Below, one piece after another: positions 9,492-20,460 of a stretch of DNA of 64,000 nucleotides. The notes below the pieces were generated by a model. That model ran no database searches. It had not been told where the DNA came from and worked only from the letters and a program-made list of their open reading frames with translations. The stretch is from Coprinellus micaceus (lineage: Eukaryota; Basidiomycota; Agaricomycetes; Agaricales; Psathyrellaceae). The stretch spans positions 2,108,001 through 2,172,000 of the forward strand of contig OX596345.1 in the NCBI GenBank assembly GCA_951394405.1. The letters are read 5' to 3'. Every line of letters begins with the position of its first letter. The first letter of the stretch is position 1. The translations under genes and the position numbers were made by a program.

Positions 9492-11359
9492 ACATCCTAT
9501 GCAGGTGCAGGACGACGACGACGGTATGTATGCTGCGGACCCCACAATCAGGTCCTGGGCTGCCAATGTCGAGGAGATGCTCAGCGGCGAGGTTGTACCT
9601 CCTGGTGGGAATCTCCAAGACTCTACTACACCATGCCCCATGGAGGACGTGCTCGTCAGCCCTGCGGTTCAAGAGCCGTCATCCTCGTCAGTGGCGCTCG
9701 TACCTCGAGGCTGGGGGAAGGCTGACCCCCAGGGGCGGCCCCCCTCCCCCCTATCTACAGCTCCTCCCAAGGGCTTCCGCTACTGGCAAGAGTACACTGA
9801 GGCATCTGCTCGTAAGATCCGAGAGGGTCTCGCAGACACACCACCTCCAGAGCACCCCGCTCAGAACCCTCCTCCTTCGTTCGCTCCTTCCAAAATGAAG
9901 CAACGCTCACGAGTCGTTCCCCCTGGGGGCGGCAAGTGTGGACCCACTGGCTCGCCCATCTGGGTGGACCAGGACCCTCTCCCGGAACATCCCGCCCCTG
10001 TGGAGGGACGCCCCGAAGATTCTCGGGACGCTCAGGAACCAGCTGTACCCGGCCCGAACCCGAGCCTCCCGTTCTCTGCGGCTACACGGAGGCGTGTGCA
10101 TGACGGAGGCCCAAGGCCGCAGCCTAAAGCCCCCGCCATCCCCTTCCAGAGAGTCGGCCTCCCAGTCAGCCCTAAGAAGCCTCTCCCTAAACCCTCGGCC
10201 CTCAGGCCGTGGAACATCGTTGCCAAGGGGGGCAAGACGAAAATGAATTACGTCGAGGCTGCTGCCACCTGGGGGCAGGCTCAACCTGATTTAACTCCAA
10301 TGCAGATCGCCAAGGTTATCAACGGCGGCCCTGTACCCCCTCTACCCCAGGTTCACCCTCCTCCAATCTCTGCTGGCCCCGTCTCAAGCGGGAAGAAGCA
10401 GAAGAAGAAGAAGACGGTGATCCCTCCCTCTACGACCAAGGGTCCGCCTCGCACGCAGATCATGGTCCTCTTCAACGAGAAGGATGTGCAGATTCCCAAG
10501 ATTGACGGTGCGTTCGTCATGAGGGGGATGAACGACATCCTTCAGCATGCTGGATCAGAGCTCCAAGTCCTCTCAGGCAGTCAGGCCTATGGGGGTTGGA
10601 GTCTCAGAACAACTGATGTTCCAAACGAGTGCGACTTAAATGCCGTGCGCGGTTGGATCACCCAAGTCCTTCCAGCCTGGTCCCACAATTTGTGGGTCGG
10701 GCTTCCGCAGTCCACCAGCTATCTAGCGATACATGGTGTTCCAAAATACAAAGTTGGGGGTAACCTAACGGTCTACTCTGACATCGACAGTGCGTTCGAG
10801 GCTTCGCCCTTGTACGAGCACTATATTCCGACCGCCCGCCCCCGGGTGATCAACTCCGAGTTGAAGGCCTCCACATCAGTGACCGTCTACTTCAACATCT
10901 AGGACTCCCAAGCAGGGACCCGCGCGAAGGCCTTGAACAACAAGACCATCAACATCCTCAGCAGGAAGTGCCTCATCAGGTCCACTCCTCATCAACCCGG
11001 CGTCCCCTTCTGCAAGAACTGTTGCAAATGGGGACATGCTGACTTCATGTGCCGGACCCGTCGCAGGTGCCCCATCTGTGGTGAGTCTCATACTCGGGAC
11101 AAGCATCGCCACCACGTGAGCTGTTGCAAGGGCAAGCCCAAGCAACTCCCTAAGCCAATTCCCCCCACCCCGGAGGAGATCAAAGTCTGCCCCCATCGTG
11201 TATGTTGTCTCAACTGCAGGAAGGAGGGTCACGACGCCGAGTCGTCGAAATGTCCGTTCTGGTACGCAAGGTTCAACCGCGCCCAGATCGACGCTCTCAA
11301 CAAGCAGGTACGTGATCGTCAAGATTGTGGACAGCTTCAATCTAACCCAGTCCTTCCTA

Positions 11360-11367
11360 ATGTCTAG
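11360..11367 (+). other. ORF1 stop / ORF2 start overlap (ATGTCTAG)
   Basis: The ORF2 ATG (11360-11362) lies just upstream of and overlaps the ORF1 stop TAG (11365-11367). The same ATGNNTAG arrangement is seen at 17163-17170 and ~52755-52762, in minus copies near 6251 and 32150, and in LINE-B as ATGGTTAG at 38737-38744 and 27272-27279. This suggests ORF2 is translated by reinitiation after ORF1 termination. Confidence 0.6.
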
Positions 11368-13155
11368 TACAACATTACGGAAGATTAGGGTTTTTTCTTT
11401 CAATGTTGTGAAGTCTTGGGACTGTCTCGTTGTATTACTCGAAGCTCAATGTAAATCGTTGGATATCGTATTCTTACAAGAGCCTCCGTGGAGGCTCATT
11501 CGCCACGCTCCTTCTGCGCATGACAAGGAATGTACTGCGGTGTGGGGCTCGCCCCGCCATCCTAAGTGGACCTGCATGGTCCCCCCGACTGAGCCAGGCA
11601 CCCTTCCCCAGGTCATGGCTTGTGTAAATAAGAGATTGGACGTACTCCGTCCGACCTACCATCGAGATCTCATCGACGATCGAGATGTAATGGTAATCTC
11701 CCTGTTCGCAGGCGACGAGCCCATGCACCTCACTAATGTATATTCAGACGCCGACCACTGAGCAATTGGATTGCTCGATTGCCGCGCAGACTCACTCCCA
11801 GCCATGGATTACATGGCTGGAGATTTCAACTGTCACTCCAGGGAGTGGGACGACGCCGTTCCAAATCATGGAGATACAGCTATTCTACTGTTGGAAACAG
11901 CAGCCCGTCTGGGTGTGGAATACTCCCCACCCGTTAACCCAGGACCCACCTATGTGTCCTACGCCGATGCAAACATCAAATCTGTAATAGACATGGTGTT
12001 TGTTCAACCTGCCTATGTCCTCTCAGCCGCACCGCTGAGGGACCAGGACCTCAAGGGAACATCGGATCATTATCCGCTGTCCTCAGTCATCCAACTCAGC
12101 AACCATGCTGAGCGCATCAAGGGCCGCACCCTCAAGGAGGATGCGGTGGCCCCATTCTTTATGCAGGTCGAGAAGGAGATCCCTGGTCTCTCCGACCTGT
12201 ACGATCTCAACACCGCAGAAGGAGTGGAGGAACTCTCTGTGGCGATTGAAAAGGTGTTCTCTGATGTGTGGTTCCCCCACTCAGAAGAGTATATCATTAC
12301 CCCACGCTCAAAAAAGTGGTGGACTGACGAATGTCAGAAGGTGTACGACGAGTGGAAAGCGGATGACTCTGCTGAAACCCGTGGTGCATTTTGACATCTT
12401 GTAAAAAAGACGAGGCGAGAGTTCTTCGATGAGCGCATCAAGGACATCTCAGAAACAGACAAGCGCCCCTGGGACCTAATGGACTGGGTCAAAGAGCGCA
12501 AGAACCCGCCGTGCGAGGCTATCCAACATAATGGACAGCCGTGTCACAATCTTGACCAGCTTTGGGGAGCCTTACATGGCACCTACAATGCGGCCAACGA
12601 CCGACCAGTCGATCTGAGTCTACTGGACGAACTCCCTGATGAGCCTGTTAGGGAGTGGCCAGTTTTCTCTCTCTTGGAGATGAGACAAGCCCTAGAGGCA
12701 TGCTCATCTCGCTCTGCTCCGGGTCCTGACCATGTTACATGGCAGCACCTGAAGTATATCTTCACTGTACCTGAATGTGAAAAGGTCGTGATGGACTTGG
12801 CCAATGCCTGCATAAAAACCGGGCACTGGCCAAAACACTTCAAGGACTCGCTTTCGATTATCATACCAAAACCAAATAAGCCGTCCTACTCTGCCCCAAA
12901 GGCATTCAGACCCATTGTGCTTCTGAACACCCTTGGTAAATTGGTTGAAAAGATGATTTCCAACCACTTTCAGTTTGACATGATCAAGTACGATCTTGTT
13001 GACCCAAATCAAATGGGAGGGGTGCGCCAGCGCTCCACCGAAGACGCAGGTCTATTCCTTACGCACTTGGTGCGGACGGGGTGGGCAGCAGGACTCAAGA
13101 CAAGCGTTGTAGCCTTCAACATCGCCCAGTTCTTTCCGTCAATCAACCACGAGTT

Positions 13156-14004
13156 TCCAGATTATCTAGGGCATCAGTTCATGGTGCTGTGCAACCGCAA
13201 GGGGAAGCCAACTCGTCCGACATACTCCAACGGGGGAGTGTGGCTCCGACATGTTAATGAGAGTAATGCGCTTTGTGCACGTATGTGTAGAGCCATCCTC
13301 AACCACGCGCCTACTGGAAGAGTACTACTCCCGGTTCCGCATACCTGGCCATGACAATCACGAATGTGAATGCGGCTGTCCGGTGCAAACTTGTCACCAT
13401 ATTTTCACGCAGTGTGGTGTACTGCAAACATACGACCGGGATCCCCGCTTTGTGCGAGAACTCGTTTGGTTTCTAGAGGACAATCCAAAGGCGAACGCCT
13501 TTGGATTCCAATACGCCCCACAGGGGGATGGTTGAGAGAATGCAGCCTCGTCTGGTCTGGACTGGCCTCTGCTGGTTAAAGGTCTCGCGTGAAGGGAGTT
13601 GGGTAGGTGCCCTGACGTGTCAGTCCTTGCAACTGATGTGGATGAGGGGTATCCGAAGTGCGGTTACCGTGAGGAACACCGTTCGGGGGCAGGCAAGGCG
13701 TGCACCTGGGGCCCATAACACCTTGTGGCGGACTGGTACTGGTGGGGATTGGACTGGGCTGGATGGGGAATGCTGACTTAATATACCGATCTGTTAGCGC
13801 CGCAAGGCCTTTCATTGTCTGTCTGCTGGTTGGGGGTAAAACTTCAAGCGCCGGGCGTCTCCAAATCGTCAATATTTCATAATTGCAGTAGTACTTAGTT
13901 AGTGACGCTCGCGCTTTCTTTGTATGTTGATAGCGACCGGACTGCCATCGTGCCCCGGTATATAAAAGCTGATTTCAAAAAAAAAAAAAAAAAAAAAAAA
14001 AAAT
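13156..14004 (+). mobile_element. Nested 5'-truncated LINE-A insert with 13 bp TSD
   Basis: The insert carries the last ~130 codons of ORF2 (DYLGHQFMVL to QYAPQGDG), the 3' UTR and a poly(A) tail at ~13977-14003. The host LINE-A RT sequence is interrupted at TCAACCACGAGTT, which is repeated exactly at 13143-13155 and 14005-14017. A 1 bp insertion near 13318 shifts its frame. This is a direct footprint of target-primed insertion into an older copy of the same family in the same orientation. Confidence 0.9.
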
Positions 14005-14779
14005 TCAACCACGAGTTCTTATTCGAGGTACTTCGCAAGCAAGGCTTCCATCCTATGGTGGTGACCTTCTTTCAATCCTACCTGGTGGAGCGCCACACAT
14101 CCTACGTGTGGAATGGCTCTACCTCGGAACCTTTCCGGGCGGACGTGGGGGTGGGACAGGGCTCTGCCCTCTCACCTGTACTATCTGCCCTTGTCATAGC
14201 TCCAATCATGAAGCTGTTCCGGTTGAGACCAGAGGGGAAACTCGCTACCTTGATCTCGTATGTGGACGATGGTACCATCATTGTCCAATCTCGCAACGTT
14301 GAAGAAAACTGTGTGCATCTCTACCATGCATATCAGTGCCTCTTCGATATGTTTACAAAGGCAGGGCTTGTCTTGGAACATGACAAGACAGAACTCTTCC
14401 ACTTTTCCAAGGGCCACACGGACTTCCGCATGCCCCTTGATCTCGGATATGCCCCCTTCACAGGGGACACCCCTCTGAAACCCAAGCAGTATTGGCGCTA
14501 CTTGGGATTGTTCTTCGACCGGTTCTTGTCCTTTAAAGAACACATCCGGTATTATTCGACCAAGGCTCTCACCACCGTAATGGCAATGAGAATGCTTGGT
14601 AATTCTACTCGAGGGCTCTCGCCCAAGAATAAGCGCATCCTGTTCCGTGCGTGTGATTCCCCTCTGCACGTATGGGCACAGGCTGTGGTATTACGAGGGC
14701 GCCAAGATTCAAGGCGCACTCAAAATTCTAACCTCCATGCAGTGTAAAGCAGCATGCTGGATAATAGGAGCGTTTCGTA

Positions 14780-15371
14780 TATTGGTGGTGTTACGCTGCG
14801 CTACACATGATTTGTAATATGCTATATATTTTTATCTTTCATCGAGGACTTATTCTTTTTCTTTCGACAGACTCTTTTGTATTATTATTTGTTGTTTTGG
14901 TTAAAGTAGTTGACTTTTGTTGACTTGATATGACGTTTATTGAGTCATCTTATTTATGACTCATATTCGACTCATCCTTAGTCTGCCTAGACTACGTATG
15001 ACTTGTCTTCGATTGTAATCGACTCATAGTTATATTGACTCGTTAGTTATATTGACTCATAGCGACTAGTATCCATGGGTATATAAACCCTATAGATTAG
15101 ACCCATGTACTTTAGCTTGTTATACTTTTCCCCTGTTATCGAATAGTGCCTTGTGCCAAAACCCAAAGACAACTAAGAGCAAGCCAATTAAGCCAATAAG
15201 ACAACGACCAACGCCTAAGTCCAAGCGAGCTATCGTCAACATAGTTCTTGGTAGTATCAGATACAACGATCGTCAACATCGTACTCGATACCTAAGTTAA
15301 GTAATCATTGCATCATTGACCATTGACCTGCCCAGAGTCGACCAATTGTCGGACACTTGTCCAACTCCCTC
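14780..15371 (+). mobile_element. Orphan LTR-like segment with leader, family unknown
   Basis: No coding capacity is visible. The segment has LTR features: a possible start TGTTACGC at 14789, a TATA element (GGGTATATAAACCC at ~15077) and a possible end TCAACA at 15241, giving TGTT...AACA termini over 453 bp. Just downstream, TTGGTAGTATCAGATAC resembles a tRNA-type primer-binding site. It is AT-rich with many repeated GACTCAT/ATGAGTC words (14940-15065). No flanking target duplication is seen. It separates the 3'-truncated LINE-A copy 2 from the 5'-truncated copy 3, so it may be the trace of an LTR element lost by recombination. Confidence 0.45.
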
Positions 15372-17170
15372 ATCGAGGTCGTAACAGGTGGAGGGGATTT
15401 TCCCCCCATCGAACATCCCCAAGACTCTACTACACCACGTCCCATGGAGGACGTGCTCGTCAGCCCAGCGGTTCAAGAGCCGTCATCTCTACAGGTGGTG
15501 CTCATACCTCAAGGCTGGGGGAAGGCCGACCCCCTGGGGCGGCCCCCTTCCCCCCTATCTACAGCTCCTCCCAAGGGCTTCCGCTACTGGCGAGAGTACA
15601 CCGAGGCGTCTGCCCACAAGATCCAAGAGGGCCTTGCAGACACACCACCTCCGGAGTACCCTGCTCAGAACCCTCCTCCTTTGTTCGCTCCGTCCAAGAC
15701 GAACAAACAACGCTCGCGAGTCGTCCCCCGGGGGGCGGCAAGCGTGGACCCACTGGCTCGCCCATTAGGGTGGACCAGGAACCTCTCCCGGAACGTCCCG
15801 CCCCAGTGGAGGGACGCCCCGAAGATTCTCGGGACGCTCAGGGACCGGCCGTACCCGGCCCGAACCCGAGCCTCCCGTTCTCTGCGGCTACACGGAAGTG
15901 TGTGCACGACGGAGGCCCAAGGCCGCAGCCTAAAGCCCCTGCCGTCCCCTTCCAGAGAGTCGGCCTCCCGGTCGGCCCTAAGAAGCCTCTCCCTAAACCC
16001 TCAGCCCTCAGGCCATGGAACGTCGTTGCCAAGGGGGGCAAGACAAAAATGAATTACGTCAAGGCTGCTGCCACCTGGGGGCGGGCTCGACCTGATTTAA
16101 CTCCAATGCAGATCGCCAAGGTTATCAACGGCGGCCCTGTACCTCCCCTACCCCAGGTTCACCCTCCTCCTATCTCTGCCGGCCCCATCTCGAGCGGGAA
16201 GAAGCAGAAGAAGAAGACGCTGATCCCTGCATCTACAACCAAGAGTCCGCCTCGCACGCAGATCATGGTTCTCTTCAACGAGAAGGATGGGCAGATTCCC
16301 AAGATTGACGGCACATTCGTCATGAGGGGGATGAACGACATCCTTCAACGTGCCGGATCAGAGCTCGGAGTCCTCTCAGGCAGTCAGGCCTATGGGGGTT
16401 GGAGTCTCAGAACGACGGATGTTCCAAACGAGCACGACTTGAATGCCGCACGCGGTTGGATCACCCAAGTCCTCCCAGCCTGGTCCCGCAATCTGTGGGT
16501 CGGGCTTCCGCAGTCCACCAGCTATCTCGTGATACCTGGTGTACCGAAATACAAAGTCGGGGGTAACCTAACGGTCTACTCTGACATCGACAGTGCGTTC
16601 GAGGCTTCGCCCTTGAGTGAGCACTATATTCCGACCGCCCGCCCCCGGGTGATCAACTCCGAGTTGAAGGCCTCCACATCGGTGACCATCTACTTCAACA
16701 TCTGGGACTCCCAAGCAGGGACCTGCGCGAAGGCCTTGAATAACAAGACCATCAACATCCTCGGCAGGAAGTGCCTTATTAGGTCCACTCCCCGTCAACC
16801 CGGCGTCCCCTTCTGCAAGAATTGCTGCAAGTGGGGACATGCTGACTTCATGTGCCAGACCCGCCGCAGGTGCCCCATCTGCGGTGAGTCTCATACTCGG
16901 GACGAGCATCGCCACCACGCGAGCTGTTGCAAGGGCAAGCCCAAGCAACTCCCTAAGCCGATTCCCCCCACCGCGGAGGAAATCAAAGTCTCCCCCCATC
17001 GTGTACGTTGTCTCAACTGCAGGAAGGAGGGCCACGACGCCGAGTCGTCGAAATGTCCGTTCTGGTACGCGAGGTTCAACCGCACCCAGATCGACGTTCT
17101 CAACAAGCAGGTGCGTGATCGTCAAGATCGTGGACGGCTTCATTCTAACCCAGTCCTTCCTAATGTCTAG
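15372..17170 (+). pseudogene. LINE-A ORF1, C-terminal two thirds, frameshifted
   Basis: The first ~110 codons read in one frame (EVVTGGGDFPPIEHPQ...). After the indel near 15728 the frame changes and stays open to the stop at 17170. The remainder has the KKQKKK patch, the conserved VLFNEKDGQIPKIDGTF block, WDSQAGTCAKALNNKTIN, and three Cys/His knuckles starting with CKNCCKWGHADFMC and ending with CLNCRKEGHDAESSKC. From 15730 on it is the best preserved ORF1 C-terminus of the family. Confidence 0.8.
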
Positions 17171-20100
17171 TACAACATTACGGAAGATTAGGGTTTTATC
17201 TTTCAATATTGCTAAGTCTCCCAAGGACCTTGTAGTACTTCTCGAGTCGCAATGTAAATCGTTCGATATCGTCTTCTTGCAGGAGCCTCCTTGGAGGCTC
17301 GTTCGCCACGCTCCCTCTGCGCATGACAAGGAAGGTATAGCGGTATGGGGCTCGCCCCGCCACCCTAAGTGGACCTGCATGGTCCCTCCCACCGAGCCTG
17401 AGACACGCCCGCGTGTCATGGCCTACGTAAATAAGAGATTGGATGTCCTTTGTCCAACCTACCGTCGAGATCTCATCGACGATCGGGATGTAATGGTTAT
17501 CTCCCTGTTCGCAGGTGACAAGCCCATGCACCTCATGAATGTATATTCAGACGCCGACCATCGAGCAATTCGTTTACTCGATTGCCGCGCAGATTCACTC
17601 CCGACCATGGACTACATGGCTGGGGACCTCAACTGTCACTCCAGGGAATGGGACGATGCCGTCCCAAACCACAGAGACACAGCTATTCTACTGCTGGAAA
17701 CGGCAGCCCGTCTGGGTGTGGAGTACTCCCCACCTGTCAATCCAGGGCCCACGTATGTGTCCCATGCTGATGCGAATATCAAGTCTGTAATAGACATGGT
17801 ATTTGTACAACCTGCCTACGTCCTATCAGCGGCTCCGCTGAGGGAAGAGGACTTGAAGGGAACATCGGATCATTATCCGCTGTCCTCTGTTATCAAACTC
17901 GGCACCCATGCTGAGTGTGTCAAGCGCCGCACCCTCAAGGAGGATGCGGTGGCCCCATTCTTTATGCAGGTCGAAAAGGAGATGCCCAGTCTCTCCGACC
18001 TGTACGATCTCAACACCGCAGAAGGAGTGGAGGGACTCTCTGTGGCGAATGAAAAGGTGTTCTCCGATGTGTGGTTCGCCCACTCAGAGGAGTACATCAT
18101 TACCCCCTGCTCAAAGAAGTGGTGGACTGACGAATGTCAGAAAGCGTACGATGAGTGGAAGGCGGATGACTCTGCTGAAACCCGTGGTGCATTTCGACGT
18201 CTTGTAAAGAAGACGAGGCGAGAGTTCTTCGATGAGCGCATCAAGGACATCTCAGAAACAGACAAGCGCCCCTGGGACCTAATGGACTGGGTTAAGGAGC
18301 GCAAGAACCCGCCTTGCAGACATCTTCGAACGACGCCGACAGGAACTGAACACTCTATGGAACTCTTTGAGCACCAACATCCGCACGGTGTGCATGGGGG
18401 TGGACGCGTCTGTCCCCAAGGCCACTAGGCATAATGTCACCGCGGCCTACGTATACGAAGGCCTAGGTAATCAACGGAGCAAGGGAGTCACGGTGGCAGG
18501 ACGTGTCCTGTCGTCGGACGCCGAGCTCCTAGCGATTCGCATGGCAGTTGGAAGGGCTACGGCCCTAGAAGACTGTGATCGGATTGCGATATTTACTGAC
18601 TCTTTAGCCATGGCTAAAAGGGCAGTCGATCCGGGGATCCATTCGGGCCAGGCGTTTTCGCTTGCGACCTGCAAGGCCCTCCGCACCTGGTTTGCCGCCA
18701 AGGCGGACAGACGGGTGGACTTTATCGAGACCCCTTCAAAACTGAAGTGGGGTCTCCAACATCGTGCTCATTTGCACGCGCGGAGCCTCCCTCCCACTCC
18801 GGCAGGGGTGAGACCCGCTACTTCTCTCGATAGCGTGCGCAAGCATGTTGCCGATTCCGCACTGGACGCGTGGGCTACTCAGGCACGCAACCCAGACTAT
18901 CTAGGGCACCAGTTCATGGTGCTGCGCGACCCCAAGGGGAAGCCAACTCGTCCGACATACTCCAATGGGGGAGTGTGGCTCCGACATGTTAACGAGAGTA
19001 ATGCGCTTTGTGCACGTATGTGCAGAGCCATCCTCAACCACGCGCCCACTGGAGAGTACTACTCCCGGTTCCGCATACCTGGCCATGACGATCACGAATG
19101 TGAATGCGGCTGCCCGGTGCAAACTCGTCACCATATCTTTACGCAGTGCGGTGTACTGCAAACATACGATCGGGATCCCCGCTTTGTGCGAGAACTCGTT
19201 TGGTTTTTAGAGGACAACCCAAAGGCTTTCGCCTTTGGGTTCCAATACGCCCCACAGGGGGATGGTTGAGAGGAAGCGGCCTCGTTTGGTTTGGACTGGC
19301 CTCTGCTGGTTAAAGGTCTCACGTGAAGGGAGCTGGGTAGGTACCCTGACGTGTCAGTCCTTGCAACTGATGTGGATGAGGGGTACCCGAAGCGCGGTTA
19401 CCGTGAGGGACACCGTTCGGGGGCAGGCAAGGCATGCCCCCGGGGCCCATAACACCTTGTGGTGGACTGGTACTGGTGGGGATTGGACTGGACTGGGTGG
19501 GAATGCCGACTTAACATACCGATCTGTTAGCGCCGCAAGGCCTTTCATCGTCTGTCTGCTGGTTGGGGGTAAAACCTCAAGCGCCGGGCGTCTCCAAATC
19601 GTCAATCTTTTGTGTTTCATAATTGCAGTAGTACTTAGTTAGTGACGCTCGCGCTCTCTTTGTATGTTGATAGCGACCGGACTGCCATCGTGCCCCGGTA
19701 TATAAAAGCTGATTTCAAAAAAAAAAAAAAAAAAAAAAGAACCCGCCTTGCGAGGCTATCCAGCATAATGGACAGCCTTGTCACAATCTCAACCAGCTTT
19801 GGGGAGCCTTACATGGCACCTACAATGCGGCCAACGACCGACCAGTCGATCTGAGTCTACTGGACGAACTCCCTGACGAGCCTGTTAGGGAGTGGCCAGT
19901 TTTCTCTCTCTTGGAGATGAGACAAGCCCTAGAGGCATGCTCATCTCGCTCTGCTCCGGGTCCTGACCATGTTACATGGCAGCACCTGAAGTATATCTTC
20001 ACTGTACCTGAATGTGAAAAGGTCGTGATGGACTTGGCCAATGCCTGCATAAAAACCGGGCACTGGCCAAAACACTTCAAGGACTCGCTTTCGATTATCA

Positions 20101-20460
20101 TACCAAAACCAAATAAGCCGTCCTACTCTGCCCCAAAGGCATTCAGACCCATTGTGCTTCTGAACACCCTTGGTAAATTGGTTGAAAAGATGATTTCCAA
20201 CCACTTTCAGTTTGACATGATCAAGTACGATCTTGTTGACCCAAATCAAATGGGAGGGGTGCGCCAGCGCTCCACCGAAGACGCAGGTCTATTCCTTACG
20301 CACTTGGTGCGGACAGGGTGGACAGCAGGACTCAAGACAAGTGTTGTAGCCTTTGACATCGCCCAGTTCTTTCCGTCCATCAACCACGAGTTCTTACTCG
20401 AGGTACTTCGCAAGCAAGGCTTCCACCCTATGGTGGTAACCTTCTTTGAATGCTACCTGG
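17163..20460 (+). pseudogene. LINE-A ORF2, open but split by nested insert
   Basis: The EEP part is uninterrupted from 17163 to the insertion at 18317 (SFNIAKSPKDL, FLQEPPWRLVRH, GDLNCHSREWD, TSDHYPLSSV). After the insert the frame resumes at ~19739 with PPCEAIQHNGQPCHNL and continues through RT blocks APGPDHVTWQHLK, LNTLGKLVEKMIS, AFDIAQFFPSINHEF to GFHPMVVTFF. GDLN replaces the usual GDFN. The palm Asp in AFDIAQ is intact here, but the YVDD box is lost because sequence stops at 20460. Confidence 0.8.
18318..19736 (+). mobile_element. Nested 5'-truncated LINE-A insert with 15 bp TSD
   Basis: The insert starts at DIFERRRQELNTL, covers RNase H (GVDASVPKAT, SSDAELLAIRMAV, FTDSLAMA), the Cys/His tail (CECGCPVQTRHHIFTQC) and stop at 19269, then 3' UTR and poly(A). 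Its coding part is open for 300 codons from 18367. AAGAACCCGCCTTGC is duplicated at 18303-18317 and 19737-19751, so the host frame is recovered exactly on excision in silico. Confidence 0.9.

Larger units (their letters stand above)
8650..11367 (+). pseudogene. LINE-A ORF1, nucleic-acid-binding protein, two in-frame stops
   Basis: The frame begins MSSSKKKPAARREKLSPPG and spans 906 codons. Stops lie at 9241 (TGA) and 10900 (TAG replacing TGG in FNIWDSQ). The N-terminal third is Ser/Pro-rich with an acidic block (EDEEESDEEEEE); the middle is Pro-rich with a KKQKKKK patch. A conserved folded region (VLFNEKD to WITQVLPAW) follows. The C-terminus has zinc knuckles: CKNCCKWGHADFMC (CX2CX4HX4C), CPICGESH with following His/Cys, and CLNCRKEGHDAESSKC (CX2CX4HX6C). 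It is expected to coat LINE RNA. A run of C residues near 9473-9491 lies inside it. The stop codon overlaps the ORF2 start. Confidence 0.8.
8516..14779 (+). mobile_element. LINE-A copy 2, full 5' end, 3' end lost
   Basis: This is the most complete LINE-A in the window. The 5' terminus CTTCTTGATCTCTTACC at ~8518 recurs at ~44838 (minus) and ~49458 (plus). A 5' UTR of about 135 bp precedes ORF1 (8650-11367), and ORF2 begins at 11360. The copy is split by a nested insert at 13156-14004 and ends at ~14779, just after TGGATAATAGGAGCGTTTC, where an LTR-like segment takes over. The missing 3' part would encode RNase H, the Cys/His tail and the 3' UTR. Domain order (ORF1 with CCHC; ORF2 with EEP, RT, RNase H) fits fungal Tad1-like LINEs of the I group. 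Confidence 0.85.
11360..14779 (+). pseudogene. LINE-A ORF2 (endonuclease-RT), decayed and interrupted
   Basis: ORF2 starts MSSTTLRKIRVFSFNVV. The EEP endonuclease motifs FLQEPPWRLIRH, GDFNCHSREWD and TSDHYPLSSV occupy roughly residues 5-260. RT follows with LNTLGKLVEKMIS, AFNIAQFFPSINHEF, GQGSALSPVLSAL and the catalytic box SYVDDG. Stops at 11759 (TGA, CGA elsewhere) and 12395 (TGA, CGA elsewhere), a 2 bp deletion near 14650 and the nested insert at 13156-14004 destroy it. In the first palm block Asp is replaced by Asn (AFNIAQ against AFDIAQ in sister copies), which by itself should abolish RT activity. Confidence 0.8.
15372..20460 (+). mobile_element. LINE-A copy 3, 5'-truncated in ORF1, interrupted twice
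   Basis: The copy begins in the ORF1 middle region (homologous from the EVV codons), continues through the ORF1/ORF2 overlap at 17163-17170 and on into RT. It is split by a nested LINE-A at 18318-19736 with a 15 bp target duplication. It ends at 20460 in the RT fingers/palm, where a minus-strand LINE-A poly(T) begins. Confidence 0.85.

Noticed and set aside
11308..11350. A 43 nt GT-AG intron (GTACGTG...CTAACCCAG) that would fuse LINE-A ORF1 to ORF2 in frame; the same spacing is at 17111-17153.
   Set aside because: The motifs fit fungal splice sites, but the stretch is coding in ORF1, the branch-to-AG spacing is very short, and LINE-B has no equivalent in-frame acceptor. The stop-start overlap explains both families more simply.
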